Assembly: GCA_963825555.1 (NCBI GenBank) | Contig: CAWGTZ010000007.1 | Span: 186,001-250,000, forward strand | DNA length: 64,000 nucleotides | Source of the DNA: JAGVSR01 sp963825555 | GTDB taxonomy: Bacteria > Pseudomonadota > Alphaproteobacteria > Rhizobiales > Hyphomicrobiaceae | Reading direction: 5' to 3' | Shown: positions 1 through 8,766 of the stretch, in pieces | Numbering within the stretch: the stretch's first letter is position 1 | How the letters are laid out: each line of letters begins with the position of its first letter | Notes under the pieces: generated by a model | Seen by the model: the letters and a program-made list of their open reading frames with translations, nothing else | Database searches by the model: none | What the model was told of the DNA's origin: nothing | Translations under genes and position numbers: made by a program

Positions 1-721
1 CGGAGCTGCGCACAGCCTCCACGAATTCATACCGGAAGCGCTCGGCGGTCAGATACAGGACGTTGGCGGCGGGCGCGCGGCGGCGCACTTCCCACGCGAT
101 CGCCTGTAGAAGGTGAGTCTTCCCAAGGCCTACTGAGGAGTGGAAGAAGAGCGGGTTGATGCCGGGCGAGCCGCTCATCACTGTCTCGGCCGCCTGGACG
201 GCCGCGGCATGTGCCAAGCGGTTCGGCGCACCGACAATATAGTTTTCGAAGGTGTGATGGGGATAGAGCGGCGAACCGTCGACCCCGCCTTCGGGCACAC
301 GTGTCGAAAAAGCTGAGAGGCTGGAGCGCAACTGTGCAGGCCGGGTGCCTTGGTCGGAAGGCGCCGACGAAGCGCGTGATTCCGCGGCACCATGAGCGGC
401 ACGGGCCGAATCCATTCCCGCAACGGAGACAGGACGCAGCGCCTGACCGCCGGGCTGGCGCAGCTGCACGTCCACACGCTCAGCATCCTTGAATTCCAGG
501 CGGCTGCAGGCGAGCAGATCGTCGATGTAATGCGATTTGATCCAGTTGCACAGAAACTTGACGGGCACCGAAGCCACAACCGTCTTCCCGTCGAAGGCAT
601 CGAACTCGAGCGTCTTGAACCAGCTCGTATAGATATCGTCGCCGAGGCGGGCCCGTAGCGCGGCATGAACCTTCTTGCCCCGTGGCTCCTCGGACGTATT
701 GATAGCTTCTGACGTATTCAT
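1..721 (-). CDS. dnaA: Chromosomal replication initiator DnaA, 5' part only (runs off the left edge)
   Basis: The minus strand reads open from an ATG at 721 to the window edge, giving the first 240 residues. Residues 15-90 match the DnaA N-terminal domain I (SWFKTLEF, then VKFLCNWIKSHY). A variable linker follows at about 91-150, then the start of the AAA+ domain (HHTFENYIVGAPNRLAHAAA) and the Walker A loop SSVGLGKTHL at 196-205, with Lys201. DnaA binds and melts oriC to start replication. An in-frame TAA lies seven codons upstream, so this ATG is close to the true start; only a weak G-rich Shine-Dalgarno precedes it. Walker B, the sensors and the DNA-binding domain IV lie outside the window. 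Confidence 0.95.
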   Translation of the reverse strand, partial: MNTSEAINTSEEPRGKKVHAALRARLGDDIYTSWFKTLEFDAFDGKTVVASVPVKFLCNWIKSHYIDDLLACSRLEFKDAERVDVQLRQPGGQALRPVSVAGMDSARAAHGAAESRASSAPSDQGTRPAQLRSSLSAFSTRVPEGGVDGSPLYPHHTFENYIVGAPNRLAHAAAVQAAETVMSGSPGINPLFFHSSVGLGKTHLLQAIAWEVRRRAPAANVLYLTAERFRYEFVEAVRSS

Positions 722-831
722 GTGCTTACCCCGCACTTGTTACTTTTGCCCTCAACCCGACATGGCTCCGCCTTCAGCCGTTTGCCCCTGCCAACGGCGG
801 CTTCACATCAGGATCTCAAAAAGCCGGGCGC

Positions 832-1263
832 TTACCCCTGCGCCCAAGGAAGTCCCGCCGCTTTCCAGCCCGCGATCTTCCCCCTCTGACGGTTGGCATC
901 GAGTGGACCCTCGAAACCATCCGAGACGTTGTGACAGCGGCTATACCCCTCCGCTGCCATGACTTCCGCCGCCATGCGGCTTCTGCCTCCGGTCCGGCAG
1001 ATGAAGAACAACTCCGTGTCCTTCCCCAGACCAGCTTCCTCGAGAAGCCCTCTAAGACGTGTTGGGAAAGCGGGATCTACCCGTCCGTCCGGAAACGTCT
1101 GCCACTCGAGTGTTACGACCTGACGGCCAACTGAGGCCAGGTCGGGTACGCCCACAAAAGTCCATTCTGCCTTCGTCCGCACGTCGATCAGAACGGCTTT
1201 TTTGTCTTGTTCCAGACGGGCCCACGTCTCTTGCACAGGCACATCGTCGACGCTCAATGCCAC
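832..1263 (-). CDS. Rhodanese-like domain protein
   Basis: A 143-residue single rhodanese domain. AVLIDVRTKAEW at 23-34 is the usual DVR entry motif. FICRTGGRSRMAAE at about 87-100 carries the active-site loop, with catalytic Cys89 in CRTGGRS. Family members move sulfane sulfur or act as sulfur or redox sensors; the substrate cannot be read from sequence. There is no signal peptide, so it is probably cytoplasmic. It lies immediately upstream of dnaA on the same strand, 110 bp from the dnaA ATG, so the two could be co-transcribed. Confidence 0.88.
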   Translation of the reverse strand: MALSVDDVPVQETWARLEQDKKAVLIDVRTKAEWTFVGVPDLASVGRQVVTLEWQTFPDGRVDPAFPTRLRGLLEEAGLGKDTELFFICRTGGRSRMAAEVMAAEGYSRCHNVSDGFEGPLDANRQRGKIAGWKAAGLPWAQG

Positions 1264-2037
1264 TTAACTCCCCCTCACAATTCCGGCCCCGAACTCATGC
1301 AAAACTTGCGTTCTGCACTTTCGTTCTCCGCACGGTTCCGCCTCGAACAGCTTCCCTTGGACCCCAAGGTCTGGATCGCCGTTTCGGAACCAAACGCCCT
1401 ACTAGCCGGCGGCCAAAAATTGGCCAGTCACTCAAATTCGGCGCACAAAACCGTCCGTTAGAGCAAAGTGCATCCCTCTCCAAACAGATCAATTTGACCG
1501 AATGGACCAGAACGCTTCACACTACAAGACGATGAAACCCACCACGCAGGACGCAAAATACGCGACGTAGATGGGGCTCGACGCACGCCGATACACAGAC
1601 ACTCAACACACGGCCCACAGGCGGGACCGACAAAGAATGAATTATCTCTTAACAGGCCCTCACGCAAGCCATCCACAGGCCTGAACGGATCAGCGAAGCT
1701 CATTGATATTGCACATTTTTTTAGGCCCATGACTCTCACATTGCGATCTATCCCGTGCGTGAATCCCATTGATCGCAAATCGGATTCCGAGCCTGCTTAC
1801 CGCACCCTTTTGATCAGACTCGTTTTTTGCCTGCGCGAGACACTTTTTCGAGAGCCTACGCTAGGTCCGGAATACCCCTATCAACAGGCCAGTCGCCCAA
1901 ACCTCCGAGAATCCACGGGTTAGCGCTGTTCAAAAACTTAATGCGTGTTCGAGTTGTCGCTTCCGCAGTTGCGAACATGACACATTCGCGACAATGATTG
2001 CGGGTTCGCGATCTCTCCCCGTTGACGGCTCAGCACA
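1264..2037. other. Long non-coding stretch between the rhodanese gene and rpsT; weak oriC candidate
   Basis: No convincing gene is visible in about 770 bp. The sequence is clearly more AT-rich than its surroundings (for example 1636-1660 and 1700-1735). It has only degenerate DnaA-box-like words: CCATCCACA near 1669 and CTATCAACA near 1878, each two mismatches from TTATCCACA. Several GATC and GATCGCAAATC-like words occur around 1745-1785. Proximity to dnaA is suggestive, but in many Hyphomicrobiales the origin maps beside hemE rather than dnaA, so this is only a candidate. It must also hold the rhodanese promoter. Confidence 0.3.
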
Positions 2038-2058
2038 GGGACTTCGCCGCGAAGTCCC
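2038..2058. repeat. Perfect inverted repeat next to the rpsT terminator
   Basis: GGGACTTCG, a 3-nt loop and CGAAGTCCC form a perfect 9-bp hairpin. It lies 14 bp beyond the rpsT terminator. On the minus strand it is not followed by a T tract, so it is not itself a clean terminator. It may stabilise a 3' end or mark the border of the AT-rich region. Confidence 0.5.
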
Positions 2059-2071
2059 AAAAACAGGGCAC

Positions 2072-2098
2072 AAAAAAACCGGGCATCGCGCCCGGTTT
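2072..2098 (-). terminator. Rho-independent terminator of rpsT
   Basis: On the minus strand the stem CCGGGC / GCCCGG, extended by AAA/TTT, closes a 5-nt loop and is followed by seven T residues. It lies about 100 bp after the rpsT stop codon and is the only obvious terminator for that transcript. Confidence 0.85.
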
Positions 2099-2194
2099 CT
2101 CCGTGTGGTGATTTCTTTCGCTCAGGACCGAAGTGGCGGGCGGCGCAGTTTCGGGGTCCGCTCACTGCGCAGAGCGCCGGTTCGCCGAAACCTC

Positions 2195-2458
2195 TCAGGC
2201 CATCTTCTTCACGCGGGATGCCAGGCGCGAAACCTTCCGGCTGGCGGCCCTTTTGTGCAGGATGCCCTTCTGTGCCGTGCGCACCAGAACCGGCTCCACA
2301 GCTTTCAGAGCCGCAGCGGCCTTGGCCTTGTCACCCGAAGCAATCGCCTCCTCGACGCCCCGCACGCTCGACTTCAACTGCGAGCGGCGGTTCTTGTTGA
2401 TCGCCGTCCGTTTAACCATCTGGCGAGCGGCTTTCTTTGCCGAGGACGTGTTGGCCAT
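2195..2458 (-). CDS. rpsT: 30S ribosomal protein S20
   Basis: An 87-residue, Lys/Arg/Ala-rich protein starting MANTSSAKKAARQ, with the three-helix S20 pattern throughout (KRTAINKNRRSQLKS; LHKRAASRKVSRLASRVKK). S20 is a primary 16S rRNA-binding protein of the small subunit. Length and sequence are normal for the family. An AGGA Shine-Dalgarno precedes the ATG. The dnaA/rpsT neighbourhood is common in alphaproteobacteria, though here a rhodanese gene lies between them. Confidence 0.97.
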   Translation of the reverse strand: MANTSSAKKAARQMVKRTAINKNRRSQLKSSVRGVEEAIASGDKAKAAAALKAVEPVLVRTAQKGILHKRAASRKVSRLASRVKKMA

Positions 2459-2777
2459 AGCTTTGATGTTCCTATCTGTTTAGCTTGCCTCGGCGAAGGG
2501 ATGGAGTGGCTGGCCACACAAAGGCCCACCTGCCCCATACTCAGGGTCCGAGTGGCGTTGTTCATAACATGTTGCGCCCGGAACCGAGGATCCGGGCGTT
2601 GCTTGGCCGGTGCTATAGCTTTCCGATCAAAGCGGGTCAACGCCAATCCGGCGTCGAATCGCGGACATGGCGGCCAATGGCCACCACCGACCAGCCTTCC
2701 GAACATTGCGGACGGAGCCCCCCCATGCCACCAAGGCGGCTTCTCCACGCCAGCCGGATAGGACGAGACCCTCCCGC
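2459..2777. other. Divergent intergenic region rpsT / ion channel
   Basis: This 319-bp stretch must hold the rpsT promoter and leader (minus) and the channel gene promoter (plus). One inverted repeat, GCCCGG at 2576-2581 and CCGGGC at 2592-2597 with a 10-nt loop, lies about 120 bp upstream of the rpsT start. It has no T tract. It could be a leader structure for rpsT, but nothing else identifies it. Confidence 0.4.
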
Positions 2778-3953
2778 ATGACGACGACGGTTGCCGCACC
2801 GAACCGACCCAGCCTGCGCCGGCGGATCTTCGAGATCATCGAGATCGGACGCGGCGACAATCCGCTGAGCCGGCTCTTCGACATCTCCATGTTCGCGCTG
2901 ATCCTGCTCAATGTGATCGCGTTTATTCTGGAGACGGTGCCGGCTTATGAGGCCGCCTTCGGCCCCGCCTTCCATATGTTCAACATCTTTTCGGTCGCGG
3001 TCTTCACCGTCGAGTATGCGCTGCGGCTATGGACGGCCGTCGAAGTCCCGTTCCTGCGTAAGCATCCGCCCTGGCTGGCCCGCCTCAAACTCGCTAGGAC
3101 GCCGCCCCTCGTAATCGATCTCATGGCGTTCTTACCGTTCTATCTGCAAAGCTTCATTGGCATCGATCTCCTATTCCTGCGCGTGCTGCGCCTGCTCCGC
3201 TTCCTCAAGCTTTCTCGCTACTCGCCGGCAATGCACACACTCGTGCGCGTCATCTCCAACGAGAAGCGGTCGCTTCTGGGAGCCGGTTTCCTTCTGGCGA
3301 CCGCGCTGCTTTTCGCATCCGCCGGCATCTACATGATCGAAGGCAAGATTCAGCCGGACAAGTTCGGGAGCATCCCTGATTCCGCATGGTGGGCGGTCGC
3401 GACATTGACGACGGTCGGATACGGCGATGCGATCCCCGTGACGCCGCTTGGGCGGATCTTCGGCGGCTTTGTCATGATTGCAGGTTTGTGCGTGCTGGCA
3501 CTGCCCGTCGCGATCATCTCGACGGGGTTCGCGCAGGAGGTCGGCCGCCGCGACTTCGTGGTCAACTGGTCGCTTATGTCCCGCATTCCACTGCTGGCCG
3601 ATCTCGACGCCAGCGAAGTGGGCGAGTTGATGCCGCTGCTTCACGCCCACAACTACCCGCCCAAAGCGGAAGTGCTGCCCGCGGGCCAGCCAGCACACGC
3701 GATGTTTTTCGTGGCGTCGGGAAAAGTCCGAATGGTTCACCCGGAGGGCGATGTCACCTTCGAAACCGGCGACTTCTTCGGAGCGTCCGCGTTACTACTG
3801 TCGGATGTACCCAGCGCTCCCTTTGTCACCGTCACAAAAACCCGCTTGCTCAAATTGCACGCGGAAGACTTGCATCGCATAGAGATGCTCAACCCGCGCT
3901 TCGTGGACGACATCCGCCAGCGCGCGGCGGATCCGCAGTTCACCTCCCGCTAG
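2778..3953 (+). CDS. Voltage-gated-type potassium channel with degenerate cyclic-nucleotide-binding domain (MloK1-like)
   Basis: A 391-residue six-helix channel. S1-S3 lie at about 33-125. The S4 voltage-sensor-like segment at 132-148 has basic residues at every third position (R135, R138, R141, K144, R147). S5 runs from about 165 to 187. The pore helix and the selectivity filter TTVGYGD (211-217) are followed by S6 (225-252). Residues 265-375 form a cNMP-binding fold. It resembles Mesorhizobium loti MloK1, but the phosphate-binding cassette reads FGASALLLSDVPSAPF: the usual Glu after FG and the Arg before S-A are Ala and Pro. Cyclic-nucleotide gating is therefore doubtful. The ATG at 2778 is preferred; an upstream in-frame ATG at 2667 would add 37 residues of non-family sequence. 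Confidence 0.9.
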   Translation: MTTTVAAPNRPSLRRRIFEIIEIGRGDNPLSRLFDISMFALILLNVIAFILETVPAYEAAFGPAFHMFNIFSVAVFTVEYALRLWTAVEVPFLRKHPPWLARLKLARTPPLVIDLMAFLPFYLQSFIGIDLLFLRVLRLLRFLKLSRYSPAMHTLVRVISNEKRSLLGAGFLLATALLFASAGIYMIEGKIQPDKFGSIPDSAWWAVATLTTVGYGDAIPVTPLGRIFGGFVMIAGLCVLALPVAIISTGFAQEVGRRDFVVNWSLMSRIPLLADLDASEVGELMPLLHAHNYPPKAEVLPAGQPAHAMFFVASGKVRMVHPEGDVTFETGDFFGASALLLSDVPSAPFVTVTKTRLLKLHAEDLHRIEMLNPRFVDDIRQRAADPQFTSR

Positions 3954-3964
3954 ATCGCAGGCCG

Positions 3965-4228
3965 TCAGCTCGCCGGGGCCCGGCTCGTGAGCTTCAGAGC
4001 GATGACGGTGAGAAGCTTGGCGCCTGCGGCCGCGCCGATGATGATCGCCGCGAGAGGAACCAGGCCAGGTTCGATTGCCAGAACATTGACCAGATAGAAA
4101 GCCGCGAAGGCACCCGCCAGACCTCCAGCGGCGCCGAGCAACGTGGCAAGGACCGTTCCTGCGGATAGTCCGATCAGCGCTCCCACGATGAGCCCCGGAT
4201 AGACGCTCGGCCAGAAATGATCATCCAT
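3965..4228 (-). CDS. Small membrane protein, unknown function
   Basis: An 87-residue protein with three hydrophobic Gly/Ala-rich stretches: about 10-34 (GLIVGALIGLSAGTVLATLL), 35-52 and 56-80. The N-terminus is polar and aromatic (MDDHFWPSVYP). It is probably an inner-membrane protein. It converges with the channel gene, leaving 11 bp between the stop codons, and lies downstream of the PP2C gene on the same strand, so it may be the last gene of that transcript. No known family is recognised. Confidence 0.6.
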   Translation of the reverse strand: MDDHFWPSVYPGLIVGALIGLSAGTVLATLLGAAGGLAGAFAAFYLVNVLAIEPGLVPLAAIIIGAAAGAKLLTVIALKLTSRAPAS

Positions 4229-4341
4229 GATCAGGCTCCCCTTCTTCCCACCCTGCGAATCCCCAGGATGTCACGCCAAATTGGAGGCGCTCGTCGTGAT
4301 CCAGATCAAATGGGAATAGACCTGATGGCGGCGTCAGGTGC

Positions 4342-5178
4342 TCATGAACCTCCGGCCACGACGCGTACAGCAACGACGGTCGCATTGTCCTGGTGGGGAT
4401 CGCGAACAGCTTCCACCGCCCGGATGAGCGCTTCGGCGACGGATTTCGCCCCATCGGCCGCGTACGCGGAAACGATGCGTTCCACCTCGCCCGGCTCGAG
4501 GGTCTGCAGGCCGTCGCTGGCCAGAATGATGTAGTCATCGGGCTCGATAGGCAGAGGCTTGCGGGATAGGTCGACGAGATCGATTTCATCGCCCGTTACG
4601 GCGGAGCGCAGCATGTGGCGCCGTGGATCGCGGCGCGCCTCCTCCAGGCTGATGTGACCGGCCGCCGCCATGCGATCGAGTTCGGGTGCCAGAGAGTGAT
4701 CCTCGTTGAGTAGTGCGATCTCGCCGCGCCGGTAGAGCATGAGCGGACTGTCACCGACACTGACCCACTGCGCACCGTCCTTGGAAAACACCACGCCAAT
4801 CAGCGTGGACCCCATTCCGGAAAGGGCCGGATCTTCTGCGACCTTCTCGGCGATGGCATCGTTGGCGGAGGACAGCGCCGCGATGAGACGGGCGTGCGCA
4901 TCGCCCTCCGCCTTTGAGAAGGCGCGGAGAAAGTTCTCGCAGACGACGCGGCTCGCCAAGGCTCCGCCTGCGTGGCCGCCCATGCCATCAGCGAGGATGG
5001 CCACCAGCTCACCGGGGCGCGCAACATCCGAAGCGGCCCGGAGCATATCCTCCCCGGGCCACAGCATGGCGCTGTCTTCCTGATAGTTGCGGGCTCCCTT
5101 TGTGGAGCAGCTCGCACGGTCGAACGCGATCATCAGCTCGAAAACCAGTTGCCTGCGGTCGTCAGCCCGTTCCGGCAC
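4342..5178 (-). CDS. PP2C-type Ser/Thr protein phosphatase
   Basis: A 278-residue PPM/PP2C phosphatase. Metal-coordinating motifs are in order: GARNYQEDS at 28-36 (Asp35), the signature ADGMGGHAGG at 63-72, a central VGDSP block, and a C-terminal ASDGLQTL and DN pair (DPHQDNATVV). These bind two Mn/Mg ions and hydrolyse Ser/Thr phosphate. The start is a GTG at 5178 preceded by TGGAGA six bases upstream; the internal ATG at 5133 has no Shine-Dalgarno. The gene follows the FHA gene by 29 bp in the same operon and faces a divergent Ser/Thr kinase, so it is the likely eraser of that kinase's marks. Confidence 0.93.
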   Translation of the reverse strand: MPERADDRRQLVFELMIAFDRASCSTKGARNYQEDSAMLWPGEDMLRAASDVARPGELVAILADGMGGHAGGALASRVVCENFLRAFSKAEGDAHARLIAALSSANDAIAEKVAEDPALSGMGSTLIGVVFSKDGAQWVSVGDSPLMLYRRGEIALLNEDHSLAPELDRMAAAGHISLEEARRDPRRHMLRSAVTGDEIDLVDLSRKPLPIEPDDYIILASDGLQTLEPGEVERIVSAYAADGAKSVAEALIRAVEAVRDPHQDNATVVAVRVVAGGS

Positions 5179-5207
5179 GAACGTCTCCAGCCGGGCGGGC
5201 TTCCGGA

Positions 5208-5972
5208 TTATTCCTCCGCCAGGGCAGACCAGTCGAACTCGGGGCCACAGAACGGAACGAACACGAGTTGCGTTCGGCCCATCGTAATCACGTCCATGGC
5301 TTGCAGCTCGACCGCCGAGGTCGGGCGCCGGTCATTGACGGACACGACGTTGGTTTTAGCAAGATTGGGTACAAACAGGAAAGAGCGGTCCGAACTGTCG
5401 TAACGAATATAAGCCTGCTCCTCGCTCGAGATGGCGTCGTCTCCGAAATCGATCGCGATTCGATTGGCTTGCGAGCGCCCCAACGTGTTGTTGCCTTCGA
5501 ATACGGGCCGGTACTGCCCAATGCCCGCTCCACCTACAACGACCAGCCAGCCCACAACGGGATCGTGTTCGAAACCGCCCCGTTTGACCTGCTGTTTGCC
5601 GCGCACGAGCGATGTACGGACCGGATCCTCGGCCGCCTTCGTGCTGGCGCGCACGACACGCGTGGTCGGCGGGCGGTCGGCATCCGCGAGCGCGTTATCA
5701 AGGGGGCGGGGTTCGCCCCGCGCCTCGCGGGCGGCTTCGGCGGCACTGGGGCTCGAAGAGGCCACAGGAGAAACCGCAGCGGCCAAAGCGATCTCGGCGA
5801 CCATGGCCGACGTCTCTGCAACTGAGGGCACAGGGGTGACAGGTGGAACCGGCGGCGCAGCCGCTATCGCTGCGGGCATGGTGTCGTCGCGGCTCGCCGC
5901 CGCGAGCGCATCCTTCAGGGAGCCGAGAAGGCTGTTGCGGGCAACATTCGGTCCGGCGGCGGCGCTCGACAT
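5208..5972 (-). CDS. FHA-domain protein with Ala/Pro-rich N-terminus
   Basis: 254 residues. Residues 1-130 are low-complexity (Ala/Pro/Ser, then charged) and probably disordered. Residues 142-240 are a C-terminal FHA domain: GWLVVVGGAGIGQYRPVFEG, NTLGRSQANRIAIDFGDDAISSEEQ, SVNDR and MGRTQLVFVPFCG. The GR and SS motifs that bind phosphothreonine are present, but the usual His of SxxH is Gln here. An FHA protein would read phosphothreonine left by the neighbouring kinase. The ATG at 5972 has a GGAGAG Shine-Dalgarno; longer in-frame reading runs back into the divergent kinase gene and is not credible. Confidence 0.85.
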   Translation of the reverse strand: MSSAAAGPNVARNSLLGSLKDALAAASRDDTMPAAIAAAPPVPPVTPVPSVAETSAMVAEIALAAAVSPVASSSPSAAEAAREARGEPRPLDNALADADRPPTTRVVRASTKAAEDPVRTSLVRGKQQVKRGGFEHDPVVGWLVVVGGAGIGQYRPVFEGNNTLGRSQANRIAIDFGDDAISSEEQAYIRYDSSDRSFLFVPNLAKTNVVSVNDRRPTSAVELQAMDVITMGRTQLVFVPFCGPEFDWSALAEE

Positions 5973-6332
5973 GGAAGGCTCTCCTCTGGCTTCGGAATTT
6001 TTGGCCCGTTTGGGCCTCGACGGGGGCATCAGGTGGGCAGGAGCATGGCATCGCATGCATAGAACAAGGCAGCGGCGCCCCGACAAAACCAAAACTGCAG
6101 ACCGTTCGCCGCCGAAGCGTTCCGCATCTTTTCTCGGTGCGTCGTGCGGCAGCTTCGTGGCGCGATCTCGGCACTCCCATGATTTGTGCACGATTGCGGC
6201 GGCGCTCGAAGGCTTGCCACATTCCTGCTGCATAACTGCCGCCACAGATTGACTGGCGAATCGCGCTTTGTTGAGTTCTCGTGCGGCTCGCCAATCGTGG
6301 CAGAACCGAATCACCCATCTGCATCGGCGCTC
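5973..6332. other. Divergent promoter region of the FHA-PP2C operon and the kinase gene
   Basis: 360 bp between two divergent start codons, so it must hold both promoters. I see no strong dyad, terminator or small gene. Reading frames cross it on both strands, but they lack family sequence and Shine-Dalgarno sites. Confidence 0.5.
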
Positions 6333-8756
6333 ATGACCCATCTTATCGCCCTGAAGAGCGGTACCGAGCTCGTCGGCGACTATCGCATCTCGCGGGTTCT
6401 GGGCGCGGGCGGCTTCGGCATCACCTATCTTGCAGATGAACTGGCGCTCGGGCGTGCCGTCACCATCAAGGAATACTTTCCATCCGACTTCGCCCTGCGC
6501 GGTGAGGCGCTGGAGGCTGTCCCGCGCTCCGAAAACTGCGCCGGCGACTACACCTGGGGGCTCGACCGCTTCATCGAGGAAGCCCAGACGCTCGCGCGGT
6601 TCAATCATCCGAATATCGTGCGCGTGTATCGCTACTTCCGCGCCAACCAGACCGCGTACATGGTGCTGCACTTCGAGGAAGGCCAAAGCCTCAAGACATG
6701 GCTGAAATCACTCGGTCGCGCGCCGCGCCAGAAGGAACTCGACCGCATCATCGGCCCGCTGCTGGCGGCGCTGGAGGAGATCCATAAGGCGGACTTCCTG
6801 CACAGGGATATCGCTCCCGACAACATCATCATTCGCAAGGACGGCGCGCCGGTGCTGATCGACTTCGGCTCCGCGCGTGGCGAGATCGCCGCCCATTCCA
6901 AGACGGTCTCGGCTTTGGTCAAGCCCGGCTACAGCCCCTATGAGCAGTATGCCGAAACCGGCAAGCGGCAGGGCCCGTGGACCGATATCTATGCGCTCGG
7001 CGCAACGCTCTACCATGCCGTGACGGGCAAGAGACCGCCGGATGCGCCCTCGCGCATGGTGAAGGACGATCTCGTTCCCGCGCGGGAAGCAGCGGTCGGC
7101 GCCTATCGCTCCGGCTTCCTCGGCGCTATCGACCGTGCGCTCGCCCTTAACATCGACCAGCGTCCGCAGACGATCGCCGCTTGGCGGGGCGACCTCTTGG
7201 CCCCCGACCCGAAGCCTGCCTCATCGTGGCTGTCACGCTCGCGCAAATCGGGGGATATCGATGACAAGCAGGCACAGGAGGCCCCCAAGAAGGGCGCGTT
7301 GCCGGTTCCCAATGCTCCCATTCCCGATGCTCCCGGGCCCCAGGGGGCACTTCTCGATATCGTCGACGGCCTGAAGCAAAAGAAGGTCGGCGCGCCCGGA
7401 GCGCCCGCACCGTCCGCTGACGGTGTCGCGCCCCCCGTGAAGGCGAAGGCCAAAGCCGATCCCGCACCTGATTCTGCGTCGAGTCCTGCCGCTGCGAGAG
7501 CAGCAGCGCCGGCCTCGACCCGCAAAATCGACACGGCGACCGCTGCGCCGAAGCTGCCGCGCGTGCTGCAACGCAAGGAAAAAAAGCCCGAAACGCCGCC
7601 TCCGGCCAAGGCAGCTCCGGAACGCAAATCGTCGCCGATCGTTCTGCTCCCGAAGAAGACCCCGAAGCCCAGGCGCATCCGATCAAGCCGTTGGTCGTGG
7701 AGCCCGGTGCTGTTCAAACTTCTGGTCGGCGTCGGCGTTGCCAGCGGTGCGGTCGCGGTTCAAAACCGCCTGCCGCAGATGGAAACGCGCAGCGCGGTGC
7801 TCACGTCGAACACGACAACGGGCTCCATCCGTCCCGCGGTCGTCCAGATCGCGCGACCCGTTGCACGCCTCCAAGGACATGCCGGCCCCATCACGGCTCT
7901 GACCTATGCGGATGACGGCCGGTCCATCGTGAGCGCATCGAAAGATGCAACGGTGAAGGTGTGGACAGCGGCATCGGCCTCTTTGAAGCGGACCATCGAG
8001 CTCGACGACGGCCCGGCTTCGGCTCTCGCCGTTTCGGGCAAGCGCATGCTGACCGGCCATGCCAATGGCAACATCGTACTCTGGGATTGGGAAACCGCGG
8101 AGAAGATCGCGACCTTCAAACGCAACGATGCGGAAATCTGGGCCATCGCCTTCCTGGGGGATGCGCAGAAATTCGCCGCAGCCAGCCACGACTGGAAGAT
8201 CTCTGTGTGGGATACCGAGCGGTCGAACGGGCCCTTCAGCGTGCTCGACGCCCACGAGAATGCTGTGCAGGCGCTAACGTTTGGCGTATCGGGGTCCAAG
8301 CCCATTCTGGCGTCGGGCAGCGCCGACAAAACCATGAAACTGTGGAACCTGGAAACACTCGATCGCGTACGAACCTATCGCGGTCACCGCGACTACATCA
8401 CGGCAGTGGCCATCTCCGCCGACGGCAAGGACGTGGCGTCCTCCAGCCTCGACGGCAATGTGCGAATCTGGTCGGGGCGATCCAGCCGCCTCTACCGCTC
8501 GCTGTCGGGACACAGCGGTCGGGCAAACGCGCTGGCATTCGCCCCGTCTGGGTCCGTGCTGGCCTCGGCGGGTGCCGACGGCAAGGTGCGGATCTGGGAT
8601 TACAAGCGCCGCCGGACACCCAAGACGCTGCCGAGCCATGACGGCGCGGTGAGCGCGGTCGTCTTTTCGCCGGATGGACAGCATATCGCGTCTGCAGGCG
8701 ACGATGGCCTCGTGCGCGTGTGGGACAATCCCCTTCAGAAATCGGTCACGAACTGA
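6333..8756 (+). CDS. Transmembrane Ser/Thr protein kinase with seven-repeat WD40 sensor domain
   Basis: 807 residues. The kinase domain spans about 15-290: glycine loop LGAGGFGITYLA (24-34), ATP-anchoring Lys46 in TIKEYFP, catalytic HRDIAPDN (157-164), DFG (177-179) and the GYSPYEQY activation and P+1 region (199-206). A Pro/Ala/Lys-rich linker (about 290-455) leads to one membrane helix at about 457-476. From 511 to the end are seven WD40 repeats, each ending in VW, LW or IW-D, enough for one complete beta-propeller; the topology puts it outside the cytoplasm. The layout is cytosolic kinase, membrane helix, periplasmic propeller. It diverges from FHA and PP2C genes, completing a writer-reader-eraser set. 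No type VI secretion genes are near. Confidence 0.93.
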   Translation: MTHLIALKSGTELVGDYRISRVLGAGGFGITYLADELALGRAVTIKEYFPSDFALRGEALEAVPRSENCAGDYTWGLDRFIEEAQTLARFNHPNIVRVYRYFRANQTAYMVLHFEEGQSLKTWLKSLGRAPRQKELDRIIGPLLAALEEIHKADFLHRDIAPDNIIIRKDGAPVLIDFGSARGEIAAHSKTVSALVKPGYSPYEQYAETGKRQGPWTDIYALGATLYHAVTGKRPPDAPSRMVKDDLVPAREAAVGAYRSGFLGAIDRALALNIDQRPQTIAAWRGDLLAPDPKPASSWLSRSRKSGDIDDKQAQEAPKKGALPVPNAPIPDAPGPQGALLDIVDGLKQKKVGAPGAPAPSADGVAPPVKAKAKADPAPDSASSPAAARAAAPASTRKIDTATAAPKLPRVLQRKEKKPETPPPAKAAPERKSSPIVLLPKKTPKPRRIRSSRWSWSPVLFKLLVGVGVASGAVAVQNRLPQMETRSAVLTSNTTTGSIRPAVVQIARPVARLQGHAGPITALTYADDGRSIVSASKDATVKVWTAASASLKRTIELDDGPASALAVSGKRMLTGHANGNIVLWDWETAEKIATFKRNDAEIWAIAFLGDAQKFAAASHDWKISVWDTERSNGPFSVLDAHENAVQALTFGVSGSKPILASGSADKTMKLWNLETLDRVRTYRGHRDYITAVAISADGKDVASSSLDGNVRIWSGRSSRLYRSLSGHSGRANALAFAPSGSVLASAGADGKVRIWDYKRRRTPKTLPSHDGAVSAVVFSPDGQHIASAGDDGLVRVWDNPLQKSVTN

Positions 8757-8766
8757 CCCAGCGCCA

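Noticed and set aside
5973..6686. N-terminal extension of the FHA protein by about 238 residues
   Set aside because: It runs antisense through the kinase gene, and the ATG at 5972 has a clear GGAGAG Shine-Dalgarno.
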